Notes: a model not told the origin generated them from the letters alone. A stretch of DNA of 64,000 bases from CAVPCZ01 sp963779225 (GCA_963779225.1 CAVZWW010000001.1:992001-1056000), one strand, 5' to 3'; counted from the stretch's first letter, positions 26,879 to 36,796 are shown. Numbers and translations are program-made.

Positions 26879-27739
26879 GTGAAGTTGCTGGATCTTCAAC
26901 AGGTTCTAGATGCGGAGTTCGCCCTTGCCGAATGCGAAGAAGATTTACTTGAGTTTGCTGTTACCCTGGAGAACCGCCCCTTTTTAAATGAGGAATTTCT
27001 TTTTTGCAAAACGGGTCTGCTGACTCGCAATACTGAGAAAGTCGATATTGTGCTACCTACAGTCTTCATAACAGAGGAGATAGTCCGTCAGGCATCCAAG
27101 TATCAGAACTCCCTCATCTTCACGCATCATCACTTTGAGTATTTTGAATCTGATAAAGGATTGCAGCCAATCTCCGGAGAGTATCTCGAAGAACTGAAAA
27201 GTCATCAGATCTCGATCTACGTGGCGCACGCTCCCCTTGACACCCATCACGTCTTTGGCACGTCGCGGTGTCTTGCGACACTCTGCGGCGTGCGAATCGA
27301 AAAGCTCTTCTTTGACTATTTCGGAGCACCGACAGGCGTGATCGGTACCATTGATCAGGTCGGCTTTGACGACTTTGTGCAATATGTGCGAGCGCGATTG
27401 GAGCGGCCCTCCCTCACTCAAGAGAAGCATTGCGAGACAGTTCGGAGAATAGCCGTGGTGGCGGGAGGAGGTGATATCCCGGAGTTGCTGAGAGAGGTCT
27501 ATGAAGAGAATTGTGATACTTTGCTTACTGGCACCGTAGAGCAGAGGTGGGCTTTGCCCGCCGCCCAAGAAGGAAATCTTCAATTTCATGATCTCAATCG
27601 CAAATTGAGGATCAATCTGATTGGGGGCACTCACTATGCGACGGAGAGACCGGCTATGAGAATGATCTGCGAGTACTTTTGTAAACTCGGCATTGAAAGC
27701 CGATACATAGAAGACTACTCCTTGCTACAGGCTTCTTAG
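26879..27739 (+). CDS. NIF3-like dinuclear metal-binding protein
   Basis: 286 residues from GTG 26879, which has AAGGAG eight bases upstream (ATG 26849 lacks one). NIF3 family landmarks: FTHHHFEY near residue 80, IYVAHAPLDTHH near 115-127 and the C-terminal GTVEQRW ... IGGTHYATERPAM with metal-ligand His and Glu. Family members form hexameric toroids with two metal ions and have reported GTP cyclohydrolase-like or hydrolase roles, mostly unproven. Cytoplasmic. Confidence 0.85.
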   Translation: MKLLDLQQVLDAEFALAECEEDLLEFAVTLENRPFLNEEFLFCKTGLLTRNTEKVDIVLPTVFITEEIVRQASKYQNSLIFTHHHFEYFESDKGLQPISGEYLEELKSHQISIYVAHAPLDTHHVFGTSRCLATLCGVRIEKLFFDYFGAPTGVIGTIDQVGFDDFVQYVRARLERPSLTQEKHCETVRRIAVVAGGGDIPELLREVYEENCDTLLTGTVEQRWALPAAQEGNLQFHDLNRKLRINLIGGTHYATERPAMRMICEYFCKLGIESRYIEDYSLLQAS

Positions 27740-27755
27740 AAGATGATGTTCATAA

Positions 27756-28448
27756 TTGGATTCTCGGCCTCCTTCAGCGCAGTTCTATGTTTACGGACAC
27801 CGGCTTGACCTTGCCACCCAGGCGCGAGACTTTGTACTGGTCGATATGCCGGGCAGTCACATTCTGGAGCATCAGGTTGACTATAGCGACACAACCGGCC
27901 AGATACAAGTGCTCGCTGCAAATCTCAACACTGGTGACGTTGGCGTGGTTACCAACAACTCCTTCTCACTGGGCTGCCCATCGTTCTCAGTGGTCGATCG
28001 CAAGGTCTATTACCACTACATCAACGAATCCACGGGCAAGTACCAGGTATGGTCTGTGAATTTGAAGAGCGATGGGGTTACCGGTTCAGGTGATGATTCG
28101 ATGAAGGTTGACGGAGGCGTATTTCCCCTGGCGTTTGCGATCGGAGTCCGGCCGACCGATGTGCCTCATGCCGAGAATATATCGACAGCCTTTAGGTTGG
28201 ATCAGAATTTTCCGAACCCCTTTAACCCCTCGACGACGATTCGCTACGGCCTGCCCCACAAATCAGCTGTGCAGCTGACGGTTTTCAACACCCTCGGCCA
28301 GCAGGTGGCACAACTCGTCAATGGTGACATGGAGGCTGGGTACCACGAGGTGCGGTTCGATGGGAGCAAGCTCGCAAGCGGGGTATACCTGTACCGGGTG
28401 CAAGCAGGCAACTTTGTGGAGACCCGCAAGCTGCTCCTTGTCCGTTAA
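27756..28448 (+). pseudogene. Orphan C-terminal part of a T9SS-exported protein
   Basis: 230 codons that lack any signal peptide: they begin in what looks like mid-domain propeller sequence (GQIQVLAANLNTGDVGVV, FSVVDRKVYYHYINES) and end in a complete T9SS sorting domain (NPFNPSTTIRYGLP ... ASGVYLYRV). Without an export signal the product could not reach the T9SS. It is a 5'-truncated gene. 111 bases of its tail are identical to the gene at 18393. Confidence 0.75.
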
Positions 28449-28768
28449 GTTCTAGTAGTTGAGGTAAACAAAGGGCTCGGCAATCATCACCGGGCCCTCC
28501 CGCGCCAGACCTGAGAGCGCACCTGCACTCCCACCTCTCCCGCGGGTTTCATCCTCTCGCATATGATGAATTGCTCGATCCAGGAGCCGCCGCTCTGGAC
28601 CCCGCTTTAGAGCCCACCCCGACGACCCTTTGGGTAGAGTGGGTACGCCTCCTGGCGATGCTCAGCACTACCACGATGTTTTGTCAAGTCAGGATATTTT
28701 CTATATTCATGAGAGCGGACCCGTGAATTCCAATCCCTCTGCCACTCACAAGCCTTTGAAGAATCCCG
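28449..28768. other. Intergenic region
   Basis: 320 bases holding copy 3 of the dispersed intergenic repeat (28486-28570). A GC-rich inverted segment (GGGCTCGG/CCGGGCCC) directly after the orphan T9SS tail might terminate it. Confidence 0.4.
28486..28570. repeat. Dispersed intergenic repeat, copy 3
   Basis: Shares CCTCCCGCGCCAGACCTGAG, then AGCGCACCTGCA, with copy 2 (18127-18275), and CTCTCCCGCGGGTT with copy 1 (8299-8440). Shorter than the others because the left part is absent. Confidence 0.65.
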
Positions 28769-29953
28769 ATGAACACGATTCGATACTTCCTGTTCCTCAC
28801 CGTGCTGGTCCTCGGCAACGCTACACCCGCACAGGATCTATCCCGCGTTCCAGGAATCGTGATCGCCCACTCGCCTGCGAGTTCAGGCGTCTATCTGGGA
28901 TCGCCCTCCCTCGCGATCCTGCCGGATGGGGAGTATCTGGCGACCCATGACCTTTTCGGATCGGTCGGGGAAAAGGGACCTGATACATACGTCTACCGTT
29001 CCACTGACAGAGGTACCAGCTGGACGCGAATCAGCACGCTGAGCGACCAGAGGTGGTCTTCACTTCATGTTCTGGGCGATGCGGTCTACATGATTGGCGT
29101 TCACGGGCCACTCCGCAACGCAGTCATTCGCAAATCCACCGATGCCGGCGTATCGTGGACCGAGCCGTCAGGTCCCCGGAACGGCCTTCTGGTTCATGGA
29201 GACAGCTCGGCCGCGTGCCACTGTGCGCCGGTTCCCTTGCTCGTTCGAAATGGCCGGGTGTGGCGGGCGATGGAACGGTATGACCCTCATGCTCCCTGGG
29301 GGAATTTCTGGAGCTTTGTGATGTCCGCGCCAGTCGGCGGCGACCTCCTTGACGCGGGAATCTGGACTTTTTCAAACGCACTAGTTCACCCCCGCCAGGG
29401 ACTCCCCGGATCCGCCTGGCTGGAAGGCAATATCGTCCTCACGCCGGATAATCGGCTCATCAACATCCTGAGGTGTCACACCGACTCAGACAATGTTGCC
29501 TGCGTTCTTTCTGTTTCAGACGACGGAACAACCGTCGACGTTGATCCCGAAATGCCCTCGATCCCTCTCCCGGGAGCCTGTAAGAAATTCACGATCCATT
29601 ATGACGATCGATCCCGACGGTACTGGTCATTGACCAACTACCCCCTTCCCCGTTACCGGGGCATTAACCATGTTGAGCGAACCAGGAACGCAGTCGTCCT
29701 TATCTCGTCTCGTGACCTCCGGTCCTGGCAAATCCACGGGACCATCCTTGAAAGTCCGGACGTAAAATACACCGGGTTTCAGTATATCGATTGGTGTTTT
29801 GAAGGAGACGATATCGTGGCAATTTCACGGACCGCGTATGATGACGGCCTGGGAGGAGCACACGATTGTCATGATGCAAACTTCATTACATTCCACCGTG
29901 TCAGCAGGTTTCGTTCACATCTCGGGGGGCAAATGCCACGGAACGCTGAGTAG
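28769..29953 (+). CDS. Exported sialidase-like BNR-repeat protein
   Basis: 394 residues with a signal peptide (YFLFLTVLVLGNATPAQ). Two Asp-boxes (STDRGTSW, STDAGVSW) and further blade-like repeats indicate a six-bladed sialidase-type propeller; YLGSPSLAILPDGEYLATHD is typical of the first blade in exo-alpha-sialidase-like proteins. Whether it cleaves sialic acid is unclear because the arginine triad cannot be confirmed by eye. No T9SS tail. Confidence 0.75.
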   Translation: MNTIRYFLFLTVLVLGNATPAQDLSRVPGIVIAHSPASSGVYLGSPSLAILPDGEYLATHDLFGSVGEKGPDTYVYRSTDRGTSWTRISTLSDQRWSSLHVLGDAVYMIGVHGPLRNAVIRKSTDAGVSWTEPSGPRNGLLVHGDSSAACHCAPVPLLVRNGRVWRAMERYDPHAPWGNFWSFVMSAPVGGDLLDAGIWTFSNALVHPRQGLPGSAWLEGNIVLTPDNRLINILRCHTDSDNVACVLSVSDDGTTVDVDPEMPSIPLPGACKKFTIHYDDRSRRYWSLTNYPLPRYRGINHVERTRNAVVLISSRDLRSWQIHGTILESPDVKYTGFQYIDWCFEGDDIVAISRTAYDDGLGGAHDCHDANFITFHRVSRFRSHLGGQMPRNAE

Positions 29954-30063
29954 GGAGCCCGGGCGGCCGGCAGCGTTCTCCCTCGATGGACTTCGCGGAC
30001 CGGAATTCTTTCACGCGAACCGCTCTGCCCGCGGGCAGAGGCACGTCCAAGCTCTTCCCGAGC

Positions 30064-30306
30064 CTTTGCCAGGCACTTCGTGACGATTCTCTCCAGTTCC
30101 ATCGGAACGCCTATCCGTAGACCCGTCATGGGGTCCGGCTGTGCAATCAGGATAGAATAGACAACCACATTTTCGTATTCGGCTTTGAATGGAAGCTGTC
30201 CGCTGATCATTTCATACAGAACGACCCCCGGCGACCAGATGTCGGTCCTGAATTCAACAACGTCACCCTTTGTCTGCTCCGGTGACATGTAGGCAACCGT
30301 TCCAAG
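30064..30306 (-). pseudogene. Ser/Thr protein kinase C-lobe fragment
   Basis: About 80 minus-strand codons match the C-terminal lobe of bacterial Ser/Thr kinases: GTVAYMSPEQ (P+1 loop/APE region), TDIWSPGVVLYEMISGQLPF (subdomain IX) and KCLAK. The ATP-binding lobe and HRDLKP/DFG motifs are absent. The match ends at 30306, exactly where the 296-bp repeat starts, so the kinase was cut by whatever placed the repeat. Confidence 0.75.
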
Positions 30307-30602
30307 CGACAGCCGTTCATTCTCGTGATAGATTGAAGAAAAGCATGACGATTTGTCGGATTTTACTGCGACCTCGTTACGGGAACAAAAACGGATTGAT
30401 AGTGGTTCTAGATAGTATCGTATAGCTGTAATTCTTCTATTCCTGTTCTTTTGCATCACGATTGTCGGGTCACCTCTCCACCCAATTGGAGAGGTCATCA
30501 GTTGCGGGAGATCCTGTGCGCTACAGGATGTCATGCTCGACGAATCATTCCTCTTCATGGGGCAGCCGGGACCGGGCTCATTTCGCACCGGCCGCTCCTT
30601 CC
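30307..30602. repeat. 296-bp repeat, copy A
   Basis: Nearly identical to 33736-34031 over its whole length with only a few substitutions. It contains two perfect hairpins (ACCTCTCC/GGAGAGGT and ATCCTGT/ACAGGAT). No terminal inverted repeats or transposase. After the repeat the two loci remain loosely similar for ~90 bases (CATTCTTACCTTTGG here, TATTCTTTCCATTGG there). Confidence 0.85.
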
Positions 30603-30995
30603 CTTCATGGTTTAACTACAAACACGTTCTGCATCCCCATTCTTACCTTTGGTCGGTTCAGACACACCTTCTCCAAGGGCTCCATCAGATGCGACTCAAT
30701 TGAAACGGCCGACTCAAGCCGTTTGGTCATACAGACACGATGGCTGGTCCGTCTATCACAATTCAACAGGAGGATGAGTTATGAACACATTCGCATAGTA
30801 GGTCATGCCGGTCGTTATAGGATTGAGGATTCAAAGTGTATTATCCTTATCGAACAGGTCTGGTAATATGCGTTGTAGCCGGCGGAGCCGTCCAAAGGAA
30901 GTCGCTGGCAAGCGGGAAGATTCAGGACAATTAACATGACGGGGGGGATGTGAAGAGGATTCCCCTCATCAACATCACACGGAGAGGAGTTGGCG
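30603..30995. other. Intergenic region
   Basis: 393 bases between the repeat and the FAD oxidoreductase. The first ~90 bases are weakly similar to the upstream region of the T9SS gene at 34115. Nothing else recognised. Confidence 0.35.
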
Positions 30996-32420
30996 ATGAC
31001 AAATTTGCAGATCAAGACATACGCCGGGGGAGAGATAAGTGTCAATAGTGATACCATCGACAAGTTGAAGGCGAGCATTCGCGGACGAATCCTCACGCCC
31101 CAGTCGGAACACTATGATGAAGCGCGAACAATATGGAATGCCATGATCGATCGGCGACCCGCGCTGATTGTGCAGTGCGCGAGCGCTGCCGATGTCGTGC
31201 GTACGGTTCGATTCGCCGGAGAGCACAAGTTGCTCGTGGCTGTTCGGGGCGGCGGACATAATATCGCCGGCCACGCGGTGTGCGATGGCGGCTTGATGAT
31301 TGACCTCTCTCTCATGAAATCAGTTCGGATAGATGCCATGGGCATGACTGCACGCGTTGAGCCAGGTGTGACGCTCGGCGACATGGATCGTGACACACAA
31401 ACATTCGGCCTGGCGACTCCAGTTGGCATAAACTCGACGACGGGCATTGCAGGATTGACCCTCGGCGGGGGATTCGGCTGGCTCAGTCGAAAGTTTGGGC
31501 TATCTATTGATAATCTCATCTCGGCGGATGTTGTTACTGCCGCAGGCGATCTGGTGAAAGTGAGCGAATCCGACAATCCGGATCTCTTCTGGGGGATTCG
31601 GGGTGGTGGTGGGAATTTCGGCGTTGTTACTTCCTTTGAATTCCGCCTGCACAAAGTTGGACCCGAGGTCCTTGCGGGATTAATCATCCACCCTCTGGAT
31701 GCGGCGAAAGATGTCCTCCGTTTCTACCGGGAATTTATCAAAACAACCCCTCCGGAATTCGTCTGCTGGTTTGTGCTTCGCCTCGCGCCTCCGCTGCCCT
31801 TCCTCCCGATAGAGTGGCACGGGAAAGGGATTCTTGCACTTGCAGTCTGCTACTCGGGCGACACCAAAGAAGGAGAACGGGTTGCGAAACCATTGAGAGA
31901 TTTTGGCAACCCCCTTGCCGACATCGTTGGGCCAATGCCATTCGTTGCCTGGCAGACCATTCTTGATCCTCTCTTGGTGCCGGGGATGCGGAACTACTGG
32001 AAGTCCCACGACTTTCTTGGAGTAAGCGACGGTCTTATCGACACGCTGATCGCACACGCGCGAAAGATCCCGGACCCGCAAACCGAAATTGCCTTCGCAC
32101 ACCTTGGTGAAGGCGTCACGAAGGTTTCGAAGGAAGCCACGGCGTACACGCACCGCGACGCCGCATTCGTGATGAACGTCCATGGGCGTTGGGACAACCC
32201 TGCGAGTGACACAAGATGTATAGCCTGGGCACGTGAGCTCTTCCAGGCAGCAACCCCTTTTTCAACTGGTGGCGTTTACGTGAACTTCCTGACGCAGGAA
32301 GAGCAGGCACGCGTCCAGTTGGCTTATGGAAGTAATTACGATCGACTCGTGAAACTGAAGAAGAAGTATGATCCAAACAATTTCTTCCGGATCAACCAGA
32401 ACATCCAACCACTTGAATGA
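30996..32420 (+). CDS. FAD-binding PCMH/VAO-family oxidoreductase with BBE domain
   Basis: 474 residues from ATG 30996, with GAGAGGAG upstream. The PCMH FAD fold is clear: VRGGGHNIAGHAVCDGGLMI (the His is the usual site of covalent FAD attachment), GGGFGWLSRKFGL and DLFWGIRGGGGNFGVV. The C-terminal berberine-bridge-enzyme motif NYDRLVKLKKKYDPNNFFRI is present. No signal peptide. Such enzymes oxidise sugars, alcohols or alkaloid-like compounds; the substrate here is unknown. Apparently monocistronic. Confidence 0.92.
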   Translation: MTNLQIKTYAGGEISVNSDTIDKLKASIRGRILTPQSEHYDEARTIWNAMIDRRPALIVQCASAADVVRTVRFAGEHKLLVAVRGGGHNIAGHAVCDGGLMIDLSLMKSVRIDAMGMTARVEPGVTLGDMDRDTQTFGLATPVGINSTTGIAGLTLGGGFGWLSRKFGLSIDNLISADVVTAAGDLVKVSESDNPDLFWGIRGGGGNFGVVTSFEFRLHKVGPEVLAGLIIHPLDAAKDVLRFYREFIKTTPPEFVCWFVLRLAPPLPFLPIEWHGKGILALAVCYSGDTKEGERVAKPLRDFGNPLADIVGPMPFVAWQTILDPLLVPGMRNYWKSHDFLGVSDGLIDTLIAHARKIPDPQTEIAFAHLGEGVTKVSKEATAYTHRDAAFVMNVHGRWDNPASDTRCIAWARELFQAATPFSTGGVYVNFLTQEEQARVQLAYGSNYDRLVKLKKKYDPNNFFRINQNIQPLE

Positions 32421-32612
32421 CGGGAGATTCCCCCGTGGGATGATCCTGACGGGCCGATAAACATGAAAGGCCTTTCACGGAACATGATGGCGCTATTGAC
32501 TCGAAACAGGTCGAGCCGAAAAGGAGGGGAATCCCGGCATCGTGCTGACAGCCATTTCTAACCGAAGTACTCATGTATATCAAACGCTCACAATGAGAAA
32601 GAGTAAGCCGCT

Positions 32613-33098
32613 ATGCAATCAACAGCAAAACGAACAACGCTTCTTGTTACGACTGCATGTGTACTGTTGACAAGCTGGTCATCAGGCATTGCTCAAGAAA
32701 CCAAAGAGAAGTCCCTCTACGATCGGCTTGGTGGCGTGTACGCCATTGCCTCTGTTGTCGACGACCTTATCGAGCGTCTAGCGGTAAACGAAATCCTCAA
32801 TGCCAATCCGGCAATCAAGGGAGCGCGAGCGCACGCCCCGAAGGCCGGATTCAAGTTTCTTTTGACGGAATTTATGTGCGAAGCGACCGGAGGTCCTCAG
32901 AAATATGCGGGGCGTTCGATGAAAGAATCACATAGACATCTCAACATCACAGAGAGGGAATGGGATGCGATGGTGGGGGACTTCAAGGTAACGCTAGGTA
33001 AGTTTAACGTTCCGACAAAGGAACAAGAGGAACTGATTGGAATCGTTGCGGCCACAAAGGCAGATATCGTGATGGCTCCAAAGGAGGAGAAGAAATAG
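32613..33098 (+). CDS. Exported group 1 truncated haemoglobin-like protein
   Basis: 161 residues: signal peptide-like N-terminus (TLLVTTACVLLTSWSSGIA), then a truncated globin of the group I type. SLYDRLGGVYAIASVVDDLI forms the A/B helices; the E-F region FKFLLTEFMCEATGGPQKY and the distal part GRSMKESHRHLNITEREW are characteristic, the His in SHRHLNIT being the probable proximal ligand. Export is unusual for globins, pointing to a periplasmic or membrane-anchored haem protein. Neighbours do not suggest a partner. Confidence 0.85.
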   Translation: MQSTAKRTTLLVTTACVLLTSWSSGIAQETKEKSLYDRLGGVYAIASVVDDLIERLAVNEILNANPAIKGARAHAPKAGFKFLLTEFMCEATGGPQKYAGRSMKESHRHLNITEREWDAMVGDFKVTLGKFNVPTKEQEELIGIVAATKADIVMAPKEEKK

Positions 33099-33263
33099 AA
33101 GTCGCAGATTCGACAAGTACATGATTCACGGGGGAACTCCTTGACCGCCATTGGGATGCGAGAGGGGAAAGAGGAAGCGGGCTGGAAATGCATGGGGAAA
33201 TCGGAGGACAAAAAAGAAGATGCACCCTCCGACTGCACCGGGTTCTCACTGACGATGGGGGCA

Positions 33264-33660
33264 ATGCGTAGGAATGGCATTGTGGCGAAGGCCGGGAGAC
33301 GATTCAAAATCACAATCCGTTATCGCAGGGGGGGGCGCAGTACGCTCCAGATCGTCTCCAGCGCAACTTTGTTGCCAAACCGGCCGGATCAGATATGGAT
33401 CCCGGACATCACCTATGTCTGGATGTGTGAGGGCTGGTTGTACCTGGCGGTAGCGCTGGATCTGTTCTCTCGGGCAATCGTTGGCTGGGCGACCAGCGTG
33501 AACATTGATGCGGAGCTTGTCTGCGAGGCACCGGGGCGTGCTCTGGATCGGTGAGCGCTCAGCAACGAGGTGATCCTGCCCTCCCGACCGTGGGGGCGAA
33601 TACACCAGCATTGCTTTGCAGACATTCATTCGTGATCATGGTGAAGAGCGGGGGACTGTC
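33264..33660 (+). mobile_element. IS3-family transposase (orfB) remnant
   Basis: Three frame segments together resemble an IS3-type integrase: MRRNGIVAKAGRRFKIT, then in another frame APDRLQRNFVAK, then RPDQIWIPDITYVWMCEGWL and AVALDLFSRAIVGWATS (two of the DDE-region landmarks), then in a third frame DRGGEYTSIALQTF. Frameshifts and missing ends make it nonfunctional. It lies directly before the 296-bp repeat copy B. Confidence 0.75.
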
Positions 33661-33735
33661 TTAGTGAAGCGGTCGGCCTATGGCCTCGTATCGCGGAAAC
33701 CGCGTGCTCCCGGTGGGGAAGATGTATGTGGGCCT

Positions 33736-34031
33736 CGACAGCCGTTCATTCTCGTGATAGATTGAAGAAAAGCATGACGATTTGTCGGATTTTACTGCAA
33801 CCTCGTTACGGGAACAAAAACGGATTGATAGTGGTTCTAGATAGTATCGTATAGCTGTAATTCTTCTATTCCTGTTCTTTTGCATCACGATTGTCGGGTC
33901 ACCTCTCCACCCAATTGGAGAGGTCATCAGTTGCGGGAGATCCTGTGCGCTACAGGATGTCATGCTCGACGAATCATTCCTCTTCATGGAGCAGCCGGGA
34001 CCGGGCTCATTTCCCACCGGCCGCTCCTTCC
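33736..34031. repeat. 296-bp repeat, copy B
   Basis: Partner of 30307-30602. Here its left side abuts the IS3 remnant and its right side leads, 83 bases later, into the T9SS gene at 34115. The longest open frame of that gene begins inside the repeat, but signal-peptide position argues for the later start. Confidence 0.85.
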
Positions 34032-34114
34032 TGCCAGCACTCCGTCAACAACGCGAACTTCTCTCCTATTCTTTCCATTGGCCGATTCAAACACTTCACC
34101 TCCGCAGGGGCTCC

Positions 34115-36796
34115 ATGAAAGACAGCACAAATGTGGGGGCCACACTTCTTTTCGGGGGCCTCCGTTCAACCATTCATCCGCGCGATTTTCTATTTGCATT
34201 CCTTCTTTTGCTTATCATCGACGTTCCTGCCCGGGCTCAGGACGTTCACTCCAATAGCATCATCAATATCACATTCAACACCTTCGCCCCGAAACTCATC
34301 GGCATTGACCGGGGGAGATTGCTCTGGTCAGACCTGGACCCGAACACGGGCAAACGCAGCCTGGCGTACTACTCAGGAGCTGGAATAACTCTCCTCGATT
34401 CGAGTCTCAGTGAGCTGACTGCCGCCATCGGATGTGACTATGTCGTCTGGCAAGCATCCGGCGAAGAGGTGAAGGCTTTTGATTTGCGGGGGTGGAGCAC
34501 ACTTTCGATAGGACAGTCGTACAACCCTGATTTCGCCCAGCCGGTTGCGGTCGCAGGAGATCTTGCCGCATATGCCCGCCGTGGAGCCGGGCTCTCCACA
34601 CAGATTGTTCTTCACCGTTTCACCTCAAGCGCGGACACACTGCTTTCGGGGGGGACTTGGAATACCGCGCCCAGCATCCATCACGGACAACTGGCCTGGG
34701 TGGCAGCGGATTCTGAATCGCTGAGCGCTTCCTCCAATATTTTCTTTTTCGATGGAGTGGCGACCACCAACATCTCCAAAACCACCAGCACACGAAACCG
34801 TGCCCCGATTCTCCGCGATGGGGAGATCGCCTGGCTGCAGACAGCGGGGAGTGTACAACGTGTGAAGCTGTATACCGGGGATTCGGTGCTTACCATCGCG
34901 GAATCTCCCGGAGGAACATCCGCTGTCACGGGCTATGACCTGAGCGACGGGATAGCTGTCGCCTTGCTGCGAGATACCATCTCGAACAGCAGCGTCATGA
35001 AGATCTACAACACGGAAACGCGGACCATGGCAACGATTGGAGATTCCCTTGGAGCGTACAGTGTCCATATCAGCAATGGTCTTGTGGTGTGGCAGTCAGG
35101 AACCGGCGCCGCCAAGCACCTGAAATCCTATTCCGTTCAGCTCGCTGAAACGGTCGATCTGGGAGCCGGAGAAAATCCTGTTGTCGATCATGATCTGATC
35201 GCATGGACGCTGGGAGATGCCGTGGAGCTGAGCAGACCGATCACGTACCGACAGATGACCAGAGACGGTCAGAATGGATGGGAGCAGACAAAATTCAAGA
35301 CCATCGACAGCTCACTCGTCGTGTGGGGCAACTATGCGAACTCAACAAATATGCGTCTGTTTGCGTGGAATGGGTCAACGACGACACGGCTCACGGATTC
35401 CGCGTCCTCCCAGGATTTCATCATGGTCAATGACGGTTTGGTGCTCTGGCGGAAGAATTCCGACTCGCTGTTCTCTTACGACGGAGTGCATCCTCCTGTG
35501 AAAGTCCTGGATACGGTCCAGGCAGAAAATCCCTACCTCGCAGGGGGATCGGTCGGGTTCTTTGGCCCCCGGACTACCGTGCCCGACAACGTCAAGCATC
35601 CGTGGCTCTTTGAACTGGCGACGAAGAAGCTCACGCTGCTGAGTTCGGACAGCGGGATCACCGGCAATGTGTTATGTTCTGCAAACACAGCGTGCTGGCT
35701 GAGCGGCAAAACACAGCGGCTGATGTACTATAATGGTTCCACGACAACGACATTGAGCGACTCGGTGGCAGGATATGACTACAGCTACAGGAATGGAAAG
35801 ATCGTGTGGACCGAGCAACGGGGCGGCGTGTCACAGGTGATAATGTATGACACGAAAAGTCAGGTTAAGACACAGCTCACGTCCGGCGGATCATCGAAGC
35901 AGAACGCGATCACCGACGGCAACAACATCGTCTGGTATGACAACACATCGCAGATCGTGACCACTGTAACCGGCGACATGTGGTGCTACGATATCGGGAC
36001 GGCACGCCTTTCCTTCGTTGCACGGACGGCCTATTCTGTGTTGTTCTGGAACTGGATGAGCAACGGCAAGATCGCATGGTTGCACGACGGAAATATCGTG
36101 GTCTTTGACGGTAATGTGATCAGCCAGCTAACTTCCAACGATGGATTCAGAGCCTTTTCAGGCCTCTATCTGGATCATGAAATGCTCGTCTGGAAGAGAG
36201 GCATCGCCCCCGCTTCCCCGCAGGGAGGAGATGTGTTCATGCAAACGCTCATACCCCATGCTGCCTTCGAGGCGACCTCGGTCTCGGGGGGCGCGCCTAC
36301 TGCCGTCTCATTCGTCAACCGATCGTGGGAGGGAAGCCGGTCGTTCTTCTGGAATTTCGGGGACGGGAGCACCAGCAATGAGGTTAATCCCGTGCACACA
36401 TATGTTACTCCGGGCAACTACTCGGTGAGCTTGACTGCCACCGGGCCTGGCGGTTCCGCGACGGAAAGAAAATTCCGTCTGGTGCGTGTCCGAACGGTCA
36501 CCAGTGCTTCTCTGCCTGATGGGGGGATCCCTGAGAGGTTCTTCCTTAATCAAAACTATCCGAACCCTTTTAATCCTTCCACGACAATTCAGTTTGATCT
36601 TCCGGTACGGTCCTACGTTACGCTGAATGTCTACGATGTGCTGGGCCGTCTGGTTGCTACACTTGTGAATGACCAACAGGCGGCGGGTTCACACCGGGTG
36701 ACGTGGAATGCCGGTGGCTTTTCATCAGGCGTGTATGTGTACCGCCTGCAGGCAGACGGATTGGTTCAATCACGCAAACTCTTGATCATGAAATAG
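34115..36796 (+). CDS. Large exported propeller/PKD protein with T9SS tail
   Basis: 893 residues from ATG 34115; this start places the signal peptide (FLFAFLLLLIIDVPARAQ) near the N-terminus, whereas the longer frame from 33962 begins inside a repeat. Residues ~40-730 are repeated short blades of the type 'DG-x-x-x-W/L-x-x-x' (GEIAWLQTAG, GLVVWQSGTG, GKIVWTEQRG, GKIAWLHDGN), a propeller-like fold. Residues ~735-800 form a PKD domain (WNFGDGSTSNEVNPVHTY). The tail is a T9SS sorting domain (NPFNPSTTIQFDLP ... SSGVYVYRL). First gene of a three-gene cargo operon; the next starts 13 bases after its stop. Confidence 0.88.
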   Translation: MKDSTNVGATLLFGGLRSTIHPRDFLFAFLLLLIIDVPARAQDVHSNSIINITFNTFAPKLIGIDRGRLLWSDLDPNTGKRSLAYYSGAGITLLDSSLSELTAAIGCDYVVWQASGEEVKAFDLRGWSTLSIGQSYNPDFAQPVAVAGDLAAYARRGAGLSTQIVLHRFTSSADTLLSGGTWNTAPSIHHGQLAWVAADSESLSASSNIFFFDGVATTNISKTTSTRNRAPILRDGEIAWLQTAGSVQRVKLYTGDSVLTIAESPGGTSAVTGYDLSDGIAVALLRDTISNSSVMKIYNTETRTMATIGDSLGAYSVHISNGLVVWQSGTGAAKHLKSYSVQLAETVDLGAGENPVVDHDLIAWTLGDAVELSRPITYRQMTRDGQNGWEQTKFKTIDSSLVVWGNYANSTNMRLFAWNGSTTTRLTDSASSQDFIMVNDGLVLWRKNSDSLFSYDGVHPPVKVLDTVQAENPYLAGGSVGFFGPRTTVPDNVKHPWLFELATKKLTLLSSDSGITGNVLCSANTACWLSGKTQRLMYYNGSTTTTLSDSVAGYDYSYRNGKIVWTEQRGGVSQVIMYDTKSQVKTQLTSGGSSKQNAITDGNNIVWYDNTSQIVTTVTGDMWCYDIGTARLSFVARTAYSVLFWNWMSNGKIAWLHDGNIVVFDGNVISQLTSNDGFRAFSGLYLDHEMLVWKRGIAPASPQGGDVFMQTLIPHAAFEATSVSGGAPTAVSFVNRSWEGSRSFFWNFGDGSTSNEVNPVHTYVTPGNYSVSLTATGPGGSATERKFRLVRVRTVTSASLPDGGIPERFFLNQNYPNPFNPSTTIQFDLPVRSYVTLNVYDVLGRLVATLVNDQQAAGSHRVTWNAGGFSSGVYVYRLQADGLVQSRKLLIMK

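Noticed and set aside
30996..32420. Assigning a specific substrate (for example oligosaccharide oxidase) to the FAD enzyme
   Set aside because: Only the FAD and BBE motifs are visible; substrate specificity is not readable.
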